64,000 nucleotides of DNA from Reticulitermes speratus (lineage: Eukaryota > Arthropoda > Insecta > Blattodea > Rhinotermitidae): the NCBI GenBank assembly GCA_021186555.1, contig JAJKFL010000008.1, positions 18,779,936-18,843,935 of the forward strand, written 5' to 3'. Below the pieces are notes generated by a model. That model did not search any database. It saw only the letters and a list, made by a program, of their open reading frames with translations, and had not been told where the DNA came from. Position numbers and translations under genes: made by a program. Every line of letters starts with the position of its first letter. Within the stretch, counting starts at the first letter, position 1. Positions 11,616 to 24,059 of this stretch are shown one piece after another.

Positions 11616-13577
11616 CAGTAATTCCGGGAGAGTTGCCGCGGAGGGAGAGACGCCGCATTTTTTGTTTGGTGGGTTCTGGCAATCCTCTGCAGATCGCAGC
11701 ACATGTGCTTATTCTGTGAGTCCAGAGAGATGCTGGGAGTGAATGTAGTGAATATCGGCCTATTGCAAGACTTATGACTGATTTTATGCGGCGAGTTTAT
11801 TAATTTTATGCTCGAACTTTTTCTAGTGTTCACGACATGTGTCTTAATTAGTTCGAATCGACGTAACTATGCAATCACTCTACATTGAAGGTTTACGGCG
11901 TTGTTGACCTTACCTTTACATCATGTTGCCGCCATGTTCTTCATTCCGTTCGGCAAGTGGGGAGGGGGGGGGGGTGCGGCTTCTCTCTCTGAAGATTAGG
12001 AGTCACGCCGCAAAAAAAAAAAATAAGGGAAGATACCGCAATTAAACAATTCCAAATCAGTTTGGAAACGTCGTGTATATACATTACAGAGTACTAAAAA
12101 TTACCTGTTCCATTGCTCTATCAACTTGCACCCAAGATCAGATGTGTACATGAACCGGAAATAGTCGTACACTAGCACCGACTTATTCATCAAGTGGATC
12201 ACACTGCATTTCCTCGACCACAAACTTTCAGGGAAGGTTTTAGAAGCCACAGAGCTCACTGCAGCTCCCCTTTCCTGCTTCAGGCTGCTGTTGAAAATAA
12301 CCTCACTATCATTTGTCTACCGAGTCACTATACTCATGCCTTACCGCTTTTGAATAAGTGCTTTTGGGTCTTTAAAGAGTCATTTCAAAAAACGAAGCTG
12401 CAGCTTGGATGAAGCAGAATCCACAAAGGAAAATCACTCGATATCATATGGTGCACCTCATCGGATTAGCCTGGAATAAAGCTGCTTCCGTGGGTGTTGA
12501 TGTAAGTGCTTTTGAGTCAACGAGTATTTATCATTTGAACCGCAACAGTGCCTGAATATTACTTTTCCATTTCTGATACCAGCGAAACTGTGACTTTTAC
12601 GGCAACGGCACCTCCGATATGGCTCCGATTTGTGCACCCTCTACTTCAGGATCCAACTCTCAAAATGGGTTACCTATCTCAGCAGAACTTTCATTAAGTA
12701 CTCTGATATTACACTGCATTCTAACACTACCCCTGAAGAAGTTGATCCTTCCAGACTTTTGAAGATCAGTCCAGTACAGAAAATACCAAAGAATTATTCA
12801 ATTTCATAAAAGCAACACTTTTGTTCCCACTGAAGCCGAAGAAGGGTGAAAGAATCAAGAAGGAAATGAGGTCAAAGAACAGGGGAAAATCGAAAGTGTA
12901 AACATTCCCAATACTTCAAGTCTACAAGGTCAGAAATTTCAGAAAAAAACTCATTAAAACAATATATTAATAATCAAAAGGCTTTTGAAGATTCTGACAC
13001 GAAATACAGTGAGTGCTGGGAAAACTACTTGCAAGCAACTAAGGAAGATGACTGGATTGAATGTGTGAGTTGCAGAAATTGGCTGCAAGAATTCTGTTCT
13101 CCATACAAAGATAAATGCGTCGACTGTGGTAGAAAGTTACTGTGAGAGAAAACGAGCAAGATGCAAAAGAGGATGTAGAATATTTCGTTCACTACAACTT
13201 AGACTCTTGCCTTCACTGCATTTTAATGTTGATATTGCTTCTTTATTTTGAATAAACTTGAACAGTTTTCATTTACGTATCTTGCTTCTTGAATTCACAG
13301 AATATTTTCAAAGAGCGGCATCTCTCCCTACATAACGGCATCTATCCCTGCCAAAAACCGGCGTCTCTACCAGCAAGTCCGGGAGAGACGCCGCAAAGAC
13401 AACTTTTTTGGTTGCCCTGTATCCCAGAAACTCACTTCTGCGGGTATTTTGCACACAACCTAGTAAAGTGGAAACCTTAAATATAACAATTCTGAAATGT
13501 CAGCCGTTTTGACGATTTTGGGATTGAGTTACAGCGAAAGTTGCAAAAAGTGTGGCATCTCTCCCGGAATTACCCTA
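11616..13577 (+). mobile_element. pogo/Tigger-like DNA transposon, defective
   Basis: Terminal inverted repeats begin CAGTAATTCCGGGAGAG on the left (11616) and, on the right, AGGGTAATTCCGGGAGAG read inward from about 13577. GGGAGAGACGCCGC and its variants recur next to both ends in both orientations (11632-11655 and 13312-13395), as expected of transposase-binding subterminal repeats. The interior holds the 3' half of a pogo-type transposase (12194-13145). The 5' half with the first catalytic residues is missing, so it is internally deleted. TA flanks the right end; the left flank is decayed. Confidence 0.75.
12194..13145 (+). pseudogene. pogo-like transposase, C-terminal relic
   Basis: Readable blocks in order: LLQAAVENNLTIICLPSHYT (the DDE region after the second catalytic Asp), then a Trp/Lys-rich stretch, AFESTGIYPFNRN-like sequence (frame-broken), SPVQKIP, and a Cys-containing tail DDWIECVSCRNWLQEFC ... 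CVDCGRKLL with stop near 13145. The order matches arthropod pogo/Tigger transposases with a C-terminal zinc-knuckle-like tail. Several stops and frameshifts make it non-functional. Confidence 0.75.
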
Positions 13578-13620
13578 TATTTCAGTCAAGTACAGTTTTT
13601 TGTACCTTTATATAGCTACG

Positions 13621-13649
13621 CGTTTCGGTAAGCCTGTACCGTTATCAAG
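13621..13649 (-). repeat. Dispersed hammerhead-like motif
   Basis: On the minus strand CTTGATAA is followed by a 5-bp hairpin CGGTA/TACCG and then AAACGCG. It resembles the conserved blocks at 25167 and 33390 but with one extra T. It sits between the pogo-like element and the Jockey-like LINE. Confidence 0.4.
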
Positions 13650-13731
13650 CGAGCGTGCGAAGTTCAGTTTCGTTCTTTCAGTACTTACTACATGAAAACA
13701 TCAAGACGGATAGGCATAATATCTTACGGGA

Positions 13732-15667
13732 ATATCAACAGCTCAGGATATAGATAGGGAAGTGGACAAGATCACCTTAGCGATACAAGAGGCTGCGGAC
13801 TCGGCAATTCCTCTCCGAAACGTGACAGGGCGCGACCAAGGAATACCGCCCGCGATCACATCCTTGATACAATTCCGCAATCACCTACGACGGAAATTTC
13901 AGCGCACCCGATTCGTGGCGTACGGCATGGGTCTGAAACTCCTTGACCGACTGATAGATTCGGGGCTGGCTAATCACAGGTCTGAGAAATGGAAAACCTT
14001 TCTTCGTTCTATAAACCCCAATAACAACAACCTATGGAAAATAACCCGATATTTTAAAAACAAACGGGTTCAGATGCCTCCGCTCATACATCGGGGCTCA
14101 GAGTACTATATGGCCCAAGATAAGGCTGACATCCTGGCCACTCACTTCCAGACAATACATAGACTGACACTCCCCCAAAAAATCAATCGACATGCGACCA
14201 TAGTGGAGAATGCGGTACTCAAATTCAACCAGAAGAGGGAAAACTACTCCACGGACAAGGGAACGATACACAGCACGGAAGTTGAAACCAATATCCGTAA
14301 AATCAAACCACGAACAGCTCCGGGGGAAGATGGCATTTCTAACATTCTAATTCGCAACCTTAACCCCAATACAATAAAGAGGCTGACCTATCTCTTCAAC
14401 TCTATTCTCCGTCTTGGATACTTTCCGACGAGGTGGAAACTGGCACATGTTCTGGGCGATCCCCAAACCACGTAAACCACCACAAGATCCTGGCTCATAC
14501 CGCCCCATTAGCTTACTACCAACGTTAAGTAAATTGCTGGAAAAGTCTGTGGCAAAGCGCTTATCCCGTTATGCAGAGAAGAAAAACATCATTCCACACG
14601 AACAATTTGCCTTCCGCAAACGACACTCAACCGTCGCCCAATTGGCAAGACTAAACGACTCCATCACTCATGGATTTAACAGGAATAAACATACTGATAT
14701 CGTCCTCCTCGACATTGAGAAAGCTTACGACACGGTGTGGGTAAAAGGACTAATCTATAAACTACTTTCTTATGATGTCCCGTCCTACTTGGTCCATTTC
14801 TTACTCTCATACCTCACACACCGGACGTTCTGCGTCACAGTTGCCGGGTATCGCTCCCCAATCAAGACGATTTCGGCGGGCCTACCTCAGGGGGCAGTTC
14901 TCTCCCCGTTGTTATTCAACTTATACACGGCGGACATTCCTCGCATGTGTCATATTCAATTAGCCATGTTCGCGGATGACACTGCACTCTATACACAGTC
15001 ATGGAGGGTTGATACTATAACCAATCGACTATCAACGGCAACAACTCGACTCCTACATTATTTCACAAAATGGAGGCTAAAACTCAATTTATCAAAGACA
15101 GAAGCGATCTTACTGACGAAAAGACGCCCAATCCTAAAGGGGACGATACGTCAAAAAGATGTGGAAATCCCATGGTCTAATGCTGTTACCTATCTGGGTC
15201 TCAAAATGACAAAAACTCTGAACTATACGTCCCATATAAAACTCGTGACGGAAAAGGCCCTTGGAACGCTGGTTGCACTGTTTCCGCTGCTTTCGAAAGA
15301 ATCATCGTTATCTACGAATACAAAACTCCTTATATACAAAGCGGTCATCCGGCCGATGCTAACATATGCTGCCCCAATATGGTGCTCCATGAGTAATTCG
15401 TCGTACCGGCAAATGGAAGTGGTACAAAATAAATGTCTACGAGTGGTGGCATGCGCCCCGCGCGGAACTCCACTAGCCAGGCTAAGATCGACCTTGGAGA
15501 TGGAAACCATCCAGTATTACTGTAGGCGCTTGGCAGAAAGTTTTTATAATAAGTGTACCGACCACCCAAATCCGTTGGTACGGTCAATTGGAAGATACAC
15601 ACTTCAGGAGCTGCACATGTCGTACAGGAGGTACAAACATAAACGCCCCAAGCATTGTCTGCTGTAG
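13732..15667 (+). pseudogene. Reverse transcriptase of Jockey-like LINE, one frameshift
   Basis: It would copy LINE RNA at the nicked target. Two overlapping frames (to 14475, and from about 14456 to 15667) join at a GGG run at 14454-14456, where one extra base shifts the frame between LAHVL and AIPKPRK. RT motifs in order: KPRTAPGEDGISN, KPPQDPGSYRPISLL, LLDIEKAYDTVW (first catalytic Asp), SAGLPQGAVLSPLLFNLYTA, and the catalytic FADDTALY box, followed by the thumb-like WRLKLNLSKTEAILLT and a C-terminal TYAAPIWC region. FADD and YRPISLL favour the Jockey clade. The endonuclease domain is absent through 5' truncation. Confidence 0.9.
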
Positions 15668-15873
15668 CAGATCTAAAAGGATGGTAGTGTTTTTTATATG
15701 CTTTCACCTTTTTCACTACTAAAACGACCGTTCAAGTTATTGGATCCTAGGTGTAAAGGAGGGGCTTGACCTCTCATGTGACGGGACTGCAGCTGGTTTA
15801 GTGGTACAGCTGTTATTGTCAAATTGTATTACACAGTGAATAGAATTAATAAAGCTCTTTTAATAAAAAAAAA
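13732..15873 (+). mobile_element. 5'-truncated Jockey-like LINE with 11-bp target duplication
   Basis: The direct repeat ATCTTACGGGA at 13721-13731 and 15874-15884 brackets the element exactly. The 3' end has AATAAAGCTC, then TTTTAAT and a poly-A of nine. The element starts in the middle of a reading frame (ISTAQDIDREVDK), so it lacks ORF1 and the endonuclease and is a typical 5'-truncated insertion. Its length is 2142 bp. The intact duplication, tail and long ORFs suggest it is fairly young. Confidence 0.93.
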
Positions 15874-15884
15874 ATCTTACGGGA

Positions 15885-16192
15885 CCTATGTTCACTTGAC
15901 CTTTAGGAACGGTCCGATGTCCTACAGCTTCTCTACTGTTCACAGCGCATCATTTACACGCACATGTGTCCATCAAATAAGAAGATTCTATGTTGGAGTT
16001 TGTACATGCTGGGATGTACAGACATTATGCAACCCATTTTATTTCTTCCAGGAACCGTGAGAGTGGAGAAGAGGCATCGTATTGCTTTCATAACAGACGG
16101 CTCACTATTACGGACGTCGGGATTAGCTTGCCCGAACTTAAGAAAATTCGACAAACTTCTTGCAGGCTAATGAAACGCGCGTTAAAACTTAC
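15885..16192. other. No gene recognised
   Basis: Sequence between the LINE and the coding exon at 16193. It is presumably intronic for the minus-strand gene. Confidence 0.4.
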
Positions 16193-16588
16193 CGCCGAAT
16201 TCTGCTGCTGCTGCTGTTGTTGGGACGGACTAGTTATGGTTGGGGCATCTCCATTAACCTGTTGTGGTGTGTTGACGCTTCCCTGATGCTGGTCAAACTG
16301 CCTCTGGCGATGGGCCAGTCTATCGAGACTAGCCAGTCTGTAGGACGAGGATCCTCCAGTGTACTTTGGTAGTGTGGGCGGAGGCACAGCTCTGGGAAGA
16401 GCCTTTTCACCCGTAGAGGAGCGGAGTAGACTGGAGCTGCTGGTGTACATGTAGGATCCCGGGGTCGCAGCAGAAGAAATGGTTGTACCACCGCTCCCTC
16501 GAGCACTTGGTGACGATATGCCACCGCAGCTGCCGTTGCTTGTCACCACTGACGTGCTATTGTTGGTGCTCTGCATAGTATCACTCAT
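16193..16588 (-). CDS. Exon of an unrecognised Ser/Gln-rich protein
   Basis: An open frame with GC-rich, codon-like composition, unlike its AT-rich surroundings. The encoded segment starts MSDTMQSTNNSTSVV, has a Ser/Gly/Thr-rich stretch, then SSSSLLRSSTGEKALPR, AVPPPTLPKY, SYRLASLDRLAHRQRQFDQ and a run of seven Gln. A strong donor GCG|GTAAGT ends it at 16193 in phase 0. The reading frame stays open for two more codons to a possible acceptor TAG|AGG at 16594, so it may be an internal exon continuing from 32329-32469 (also phase 0). The acceptor has only a weak pyrimidine tract; the alternative is a first exon starting at the ATG. The segment looks disordered and no domain is recognised, so no function is assigned. 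Downstream exons were not found in the window. Confidence 0.65.
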
Positions 16589-16594
16589 AACCCT

Positions 16595-18562
16595 CTACAC
16601 CAACAGTTTTCTTACGTTTAATTTCCAGAAACTTCGCAAACTGTCACTTCCTTGGCCTTCAATATCCTAAAGAACAGCTGCTACAGCTGTACACGGCGTA
16701 ATGTCATTTCGGATGGATCTGTGACCGCGATGACCTAATCAGAAGACAGACATATTACAGTCCGAATGCAGTGGTCCCTTAGAGCGGTCACCGTGCATAT
16801 TCACTCCTTTATACATATCCCAAGCCATGACTGACACAGTGTAATCTGTGCTGTCCCCTGCACAAAGGGGTCAATGAATACACACAATCGCAATTCCAGC
16901 AAGGCTTGCATGGTGAGTGGGTGGGCAGATGGATTGGTGCCAGCTTTCATACATTTCTGTGCAGTTATTAGCAACCTGTGGTTCACGAGTTTTATGTTTA
17001 TGCCACTGTAATCCAAGTTCTTCTGCGGTTAATGAAAAACGCCCAAATATAAACCTATTTAATTAACAGTATTAATAATTATGTTCCCTTGTGTCTAATA
17101 ACCACGCCATGATGGCGTTGCATAATGTGTACAAAGAACCAATTCGAGGTGTGAGAAACGCGGCAACCTATTCTAATTTCTCATTTCTAAGAAACTTCAG
17201 GTACATAACAAGCAAGGATTCTGATTATGCTAATAATACAAAATAATATACAAGTCCGCGTAATTTGCAGTTCCGCAACTCTAGAAGAATCTTGCACGAC
17301 TACAAATACAAAACGAAAGTCCGTGCACCTCAAACGTGATGCCGGGAAGGAAAATGAACAGGGCCATTTACGTAACTACCAAAACGCGCGAGTCACTGGT
17401 ATTCGAAAGCTTATAAGCACGCAGTTAGATGACAGAAGCAGCAGAAATTCGGTAGCCAGTAACCGCTCACTGACAGTCAATCGACAGTTAACCGTTTGCA
17501 GGATTAAAGCATCCTGATTCTGACACGGTTGTCTTACGAACAAAATGCCGCTTTCTCTCTACACCAGTCCCAAGAATAAGTCGCAAAAACTGTAGTAAAA
17601 CGTACAAAGTATACACAACACATGTTTTCGTTTTCAGTTCTGTCACAACGGGAATATATAAAGATCTTTACACAAACCGCCCCAACGTATGCGTAAGGTC
17701 TAGTGGTGTAAAATCGTAAATGTGTTCTCCTAGGTTCTTTTCTTGGCTAATAAAGTATACACGCTCTCCTGATAAAGCCTTTCACATTTAATGTTTCACA
17801 TCTATTGTATTCACAAGGTTCATTAAATTAGATTTTCCTACAATTTGAATGCATTACCTAAAAAGCGAATGCTTCTAACAGGTCAAGTACTGCGCAAAGT
17901 GCCTCACAAACCAAACAGCCTACAACTTCAATAAATATCGTTAAACGTACTACTTGAACAGTTGGCGCCATGTGCGGCGGTAAGAACGTAATCCACTTGT
18001 TCCTTGAAAAGTACAGATTTTCACCCTCGTCTAAAATAGTATGGACCCTGCTTCTGAACAGATCGACGGTTTATGTTCGAATTGACAACACCAATAATTC
18101 AAATCCACTTTATTTACTTTACGGGAAAGCAAGTCAGAAGACTTAGGTGTGTGCATTAAGACAGATTTTCATACATTACAGTGTCCAGAGTCTCTAATGC
18201 CACACCAAATATAACCACCACAACAAAAGCGTGCCAAAGGATTCTACCCCAAGACATCACTTCCCAAAGAACAATCAACTTTCCTAGGATGAATTTTAAT
18301 AAAATGTCCCCATCTGCAACACGGCCTGTCAACTATCTCTTTCTACGACGTTGTCATCCAACACTCCTAAGAACTTCAGTCCCACAAACACGTTTCGCCA
18401 CATTTTGAAGAAAGTCCTAAAAAAAAAACTAGATGAAACTCCTTTCCACATTCCACGAAGCGTTTTGTTTACAATAAAGTTCCACTTGGAGAAAATCAAC
18501 CTTGTTTGGGACACAACAAAGACAGCACACCCAAAATTAAGCAGTTCGTTCATTTTCGAGGA
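16595..18562. other. Presumed intron, no gene recognised
   Basis: No second coding exon, RNA gene or transposon was recognised. ORFs at 17227-17517 and 18181-18408 have no domain. Confidence 0.4.
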
Positions 18563-18855
18563 AGCTGGGATAGCGTAGTCCGTACAGAAACACTACGCGC
18601 TGAGCAACTGAGGAATCGTGGTTCGATTCCCGACAGGTGTAAGAAACTTCTCTTTTCCGAAACGTCCAGACCGGCTCTGTGGCCCATCAAACCCCCACTC
18701 AATGAGTACTTAAAATTCTTTCCCCGGGGATGAAGTGGCCGGGGTGTGAAGCCGACCACTCACCTTCATTTAGTACAGAGGTTAAGAATGAGCAAAGCTA
18801 TACCTCCATTCCCCATACGCCTTCATGGTATGCAAAGGAACAGCTTTACTTTTAC
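18563..18855 (+). mobile_element. tRNA-derived SINE, family D
   Basis: The head GCTGGGATAGCGTAGTCCG and B box TGGTTCGATTCCCGAC are followed by CCAGACCGGCTCTGTGGCCC, TGAAGTGGCCGGGGTGTGAA, TTAAGAATGAGCAAAGCT and CGCCTTCATGGTATGC. This block order defines the family. Other copies: 9725(-), 19664(-), 23769(-), 34987(+), 39825(-), 40705(-), 44525(+), 53608(+), 55413(+). Confidence 0.85.
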
Positions 18856-19663
18856 CTTACTCATACCTTCAAATAAATTCGGCATTTCTACTGCTTCACA
18901 ATAGAAACAGCATAGGCCTACAACATGCGACAAAAATTTCGACCTGATAGAATATTAAACAAATTACATAACCTTCTCCCTTAAATGGGATTGTGTTTAT
19001 TGAAAAAAAAAAATGAGTGTAGTGACAAAAACAAGGTGTTCCGAGAACTGACACCGCATATTTTCTTGTTTCAGTTCTACAAATGGTGTGTTCTTAACGC
19101 AGTAGTTAAGGTGTTTATAAGCAAATTAACAAAATAGACTCAGCTAAGAGTCTAGTGTGCAGCAGATGGTCACGTAAGACCAAATTATAGTCAAGCCAGA
19201 TGTTTATTGGTTGCAATTGTCAATATGTTAACGATACATACAAACATATATATCATCATCATCATCCCCATCACCATATTCAAGGCAGGTCTGTTCCACC
19301 TCAAGAGGAGTCTTTTCATCGTATTTGTCTGGGTCTTTTTACGTCTCGGATTCCTTTGCGTTTCTCGTCGATTCTTCACTGTGTCGAACACATTCATACC
19401 AATTACGTTCTATTTTTCAATTCTTTCATCCATCTCCTAAATGCCAAACTGTTATCACACGTACTAGTATTGATCACGTAGACTTTGAGGGTATGCCCAG
19501 AAACATATGTCAGACATTTCATTTCGCTGTTTCTATCATTCTTCTGTCAGCTCCAGGCATTGCCCAGTTCTCAGAATGTACTTAAGTACAAGTTACTGCC
19601 ATCACATTATAGAGTGTGTTGTTATTATAAAGTAAAAGACAGAAAGCTGTCCCCGCGCGCGTC
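18856..19663. other. Presumed intron; short (ATC)n repeat
   Basis: Contains (ATC)n at about 19251-19266 and a poly-A at about 19000-19010. Nothing else is recognisable. Confidence 0.4.
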
Positions 19664-19870
19664 ATGAAGGCACTAGATGGAAAGGATAAATCAGCTACAC
19701 ACCCGGCCACTTTACCCCCAGGGAAAGAACCCCCACTGCCCACTAACAGGAGGATACATGGGCCCCAGAGCCGGTATGAACATTCCGGAGAAGAGAAAAA
19801 TCTGTTACCCTTGCTGGGAATCGAACGACTTCTCGGTGGTCCAACCCGTTAACCAGTCGCTGTACCGACT
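19664..19870 (-). mobile_element. SINE family D, 5' part
   Basis: The plus strand shows GGCACTAGATGG, CCGGCCACTTTACCCCCAGG, GGGCCCCAGAGCCGGTATG and GGGAATCGAACGACTTCT (inverse B box), all family D blocks on the minus strand. Confidence 0.8.
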
Positions 19871-22800
19871 GGTCTTCGTTTTATTGCTTCGTCCTGGATT
19901 TACTCTTGTCTTGACTTTGTTTTGTTTGTTTCTTTATTTGTTGTTCCCTTTATACTTGTGCTGTCTTTGTAACTGGCAATTAGGCTGCTCAGTCCGCAAG
20001 CAAATAAACAATTTATATATTTAGAAAACAACTTATATTTCTAACATTCACATTTTATCTTACAATGGTACTTTATCATCTATTAAAATATCCTTATCAT
20101 GGGTTACGATGTACTTGTTATGATTATGTACGTTCTTTTCTTTCTTTTTCTCCTTAACTTCAACTTATAATTAAAATTAATTGGAACGCTTCGTTTTTCT
20201 TTCTGTCCTGGCTTCGATTTTCTCGTATGTTGACGATATATGCCCATACCAAACATTCGCCTAGTTTCCAATGATTCATTAACTTGCGCTATCGAACCCT
20301 AAGACGTACTCCAGTCGCAATCACGTTGCTTTACATTCTAAAAAGAAATTACATTAACGAATTTCGATATGTCGGCCAATTAGTTCAGAAACTGAAACTG
20401 GGGATAAAAACAATACGCTAATCTCATTAGCTTTTATATTCTTGAGAAAGAAAACTAGGTTAAAAACGTCTGTAACCAAACTCACCTCATGTGGTATTCG
20501 ATAAATGTAATGGAATGAAATCTGCCCATTACCCATACTAAGTCTGGTATACACTAGACACTGAAGATATTACTGTGGTATTGTTAATACATCTTTAAGT
20601 ATACTTATGGAAATACAAGCCCAAAAATCGCACAGTCCACATTAATGTGGTGACAATAACAGTACTGGTGGTTCTAATCCACCATTCATGTCACTTGGGC
20701 TACAAAGCTCAATAAAAAGACAAATCACTTTTCCCAAGTGGCACCTGTAACAATTCTTAATGGTAAGGACAGGCCGAGACACCTAATGTGCGTACTTTAC
20801 CAAACGTCTGACGTAATTATTAACTTGCTTCTCTCAACAATGTACGGCGGTTTCTGTACAGGCACGTCACGTTTCAAGCGTTAAATTACGCTTGATGAGC
20901 GTGCACGCGAACATTCCGACATTCGATAACCAGAACTCGACTTGCTAGATTCCTGTCCCTGTAGTTCCCATGGTAGTAATGATGCCAATGCAGACATGTA
21001 ATAGTCATGGTGCCACGGTGTGGAAGCAGACTCCATTTCTCTTTCGCTGGCAACTCTGCTGATTACGTCACCAGGGCGAATTCTCTTATCACCGGGCATG
21101 TAGTAACATATTCAACAAAGTCACACTGTCCTTTTTGAAAAGCTGACAGTCGCTCAGTTACGTCTCTCTCTGTCGTTTACCAAACCTGATGATTCAATTA
21201 CCGTGTTCACAAGAACTCCTCTCTCTCGACACTGTCCTCAACCAGACGAACTCGTTGGCAACCTGTTATCTCTGTAATCCATCTTAAAGTTACCCTCTAG
21301 CTATGCATAAGTCTTCCTCAGGGTCACTTCATGTTACACGAATAACTTGTGTATACATCATAATCACTCCATGCGAGGTACTTTGATCTGTAGGTGCGGG
21401 TATGTTTACAAATTATAAACCAAGGACACTTTAAATTAGTAGCTGTCAAACCGCGAGTAGCGATGGATTCCTGTACTTGGATATGACAGGATACGTTTTC
21501 AGGCTAGAGACAACTTTGCTCTTTCCTATGTATTCGTTTACAGAGTTCAATGTGTGATTTATTAAAACAACAGCCGTCTGTCTTATCTGCAGAGATTGTA
21601 CTGCGCTCGAGATTAGATTACTTGAGAGTCTGTGACACTCCGTTTCAAGAATTATGACTCGTGTAAAGCAATAACGGAATGTCCAGAAATGCTCAGGATG
21701 TCACGTCTGGCAGCACAGCCTTAGAGGCACCTCCTCTACGTATACAACACCAAAATAACAAATAAAATAAAATCTTAAATGTCACATGATCGGGTCCAGT
21801 AGCGATATATACTATTGCAAAATAGTCGGTCTATAATACCTTAATCACAATGATTATGCTACTATACTAGGAAAGCTCTACTGGACCAACTTCACTGTTA
21901 CAGATGTTGATGGAATTGACTGCAGTACTGTACATAGTCAACCAACGCTAATGAAACTTTACCCTTGAAAGAAAGACGTTCAGACGTTAATACATATAAA
22001 TACGTATTTAGGCGACGAGAAGAAAAAGTAATCGGAAACTTAATTAAATTCTACATAGTATAAGATACCCTGATTATACAAAGGGAGTAAACGAGACAAA
22101 AGGAACAGCGAATAGTCCATACAACGAAACAAATCCTGGTTCTCCGAAACTGATGCCCATCCTTCACCCCCGTCCTCTCTGGGAACTTGATCTGAAGTAC
22201 ACCTGAAAGAACTGTGTTCACAGAACAGCACCAGCTGGAGTTTATTACGTCCTGTGACAATTCAAAGAGACGAGTTTTCATAAGCAAGATGAAAACGCCT
22301 AAAACACGACGCACCACATCTCCCTGATATTCCGATTTTGTGCTTCAAATACCATACACATAAACTACTCACTGTCATTGTCCAATTACTGCATTGACAA
22401 TAGCACCGTCCAAATGAACATGGATTGGAAATAAACTGTTTTAAAAACAAGAATGGAGAAAAGTGCTATAGTGTGGGGTCATGTCTACCTGTATTCCATC
22501 AAGTATGCAAAAGGCAAAAAAGTTTAAAAAAATGTGCCGATCGTATTGACACCTATACTTTATTTTACGAACCAAAATATTCGTAACGACATGTTTATCG
22601 AAACTGAAGTTCGAAAGAAACGTTCTTAAATCAGATTCACAATACCAATTAATCCAAACGCTGTAGTTAACTGATAAACAAGCACACGGACACAATACTG
22701 TGCACATTCTGCAAACACAACTCAAAACAACACGTCAAAATTAGTGCCACCTGTCGTTTTACTACGTCTGCTACCTTCGCAAGCCATTTCGAAAAGGGAA

Positions 22801-22875
22801 AAATGAGGGGGCTGGGAAGTAATCCGTGGTTCTTGCGACCAATCGCTCCAGCCTCACGCAGATGTACGAAGCCGC
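19871..22875. other. Presumed intron, no gene recognised
   Basis: About 3 kb of AT-rich sequence. The minus-strand ORF at 20881-21099 starts MPGDKRIRPGDVISR and looks weakly coding, but no splice sites or domain support it. Confidence 0.4.
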
Positions 22876-23100
22876 GTACGGACACGAACACGCATGCGAA
22901 TAAGCACTAACGAATACCTCATATGCTAACGTGCGAACGGTTCGGCGAACCGTTCGCACTTATTCGTACATTTCGTGTCGAATGACGAACGTCAGCCGAT
23001 GGATGTCGGCTTCATGCCGTGGGCACGCACGACTGCGAATAGGGCGTGGTTATTCATCAGTGCCAATTCGCATGCGTAGTCATGTCTGTGACCGGCTTAA
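22876..23100. repeat. CpG-rich foldback element with perfect central palindrome
   Basis: The left arm (about 22868-22918), reverse-complemented, aligns with the right arm (about 23047-23100) through the shared core ATTCGCATGCGT and flanking GGTATTC / GGTTATTC and CCG-GGCTT blocks, at roughly 75% identity by eye. At the centre, 22931-22959 is a perfect 14+1+14 palindrome starting GTGCGAACGGTTCG. It carries no coding signal. It is probably a foldback MITE. Confidence 0.6.
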
Positions 23101-23768
23101 CGAAAACACTAACTTAACCTTAAACTTAAATTTCCTTACTGATCTAGTACCATTTCCGGGGTGGATTATAAGACGCCATGTGAAACAACAACTGTACTAT
23201 ACTGTGAATTAAATAAATGCTCATGTGCGCACGTTTCGTGTGCGTATTTTAATGTTTCGTTCTCACATATACCGTAAAATACAGCGTATTGTTGTAACAT
23301 CACACAGCTCTGACTACAAACAGGTACAACGAATTGTACACAATATCACAAACAAAAGACGTGTCTCAACCTCCAAGCACCCATTTACTAACCTCAGCAG
23401 TGGCGGTACGTCTGTTTTCCCTCAAATACGAGTTATTCTCCATAAAATCTGACAATGAGCAGTTATGATGAAATTATTATGCTAAGCTGGTCTCCGTAAA
23501 CATTTCATTTAACGTTAGCAGACGCAGTTCAAGCATTTGTGACCATTTCCAAATTTGCTTCCAAGCTTACTCTATTAAGGCTTATGGGAGAATAAGTTGG
23601 GACATTTATGAATTATGTAGTGCTGGAAAGGAAAAGACCGTGGGCAGTTTAAAGACAAAGTAACTCAATTACCTGGGTAGAAAAGGGAAACAATAAGAAA
23701 GTAAAGGGTGTCTTTACTCCACCCATTAGCCTTCCAAATGCTAACCAGCCACCAGAACCTCTCCAAGT

Positions 23769-24043
23769 AAAAGGAAAGTTCTCCCTAGAACAGGCCATGA
23801 AGGCCCAGAGGGGGAGTAGAGGTACTCTTTCTTTAACCCTGGCACTAGATGGGGGTGGGTAGTCAAATCCACGCCCCGGCCGCTTTACGCCCGGGAAGGA
23901 GACCCGGTACCTATTGTATAGGAGGCTGGGTGGGCCCCAGGGCCGGTCTGGACGGCTGCGAAAAATATCACCCCCACCGGGATTCGATCCCCGGACCGTC
24001 CATCCCGTAGCGAGTCGCTATACCACTATGCTATCCCGGCCCA
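23769..24043 (-). mobile_element. SINE family D with 16-bp target duplication
   Basis: The direct repeat CAGAACCTCTCCAAGT occurs at 23753-23768 and 24044-24059. On the minus strand the head GGATAGCATAGTGGTATAGC and B box GGGATCGAATCCCGG are intact, followed by the family D body to GGCCTTCATGGCCTGTTCTA and a short A-rich/TTTT tail. The long perfect duplication marks a recent insertion. Confidence 0.92.
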
Positions 24044-24059
24044 CAGAACCTCTCCAAGT

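Noticed and set aside
20881..21099. Minus-strand exon starting MPGDKRIRPGDVISR
   Set aside because: The composition is somewhat coding-like, but there is no convincing splice site at either end and no recognised family. Left unannotated as a gene.
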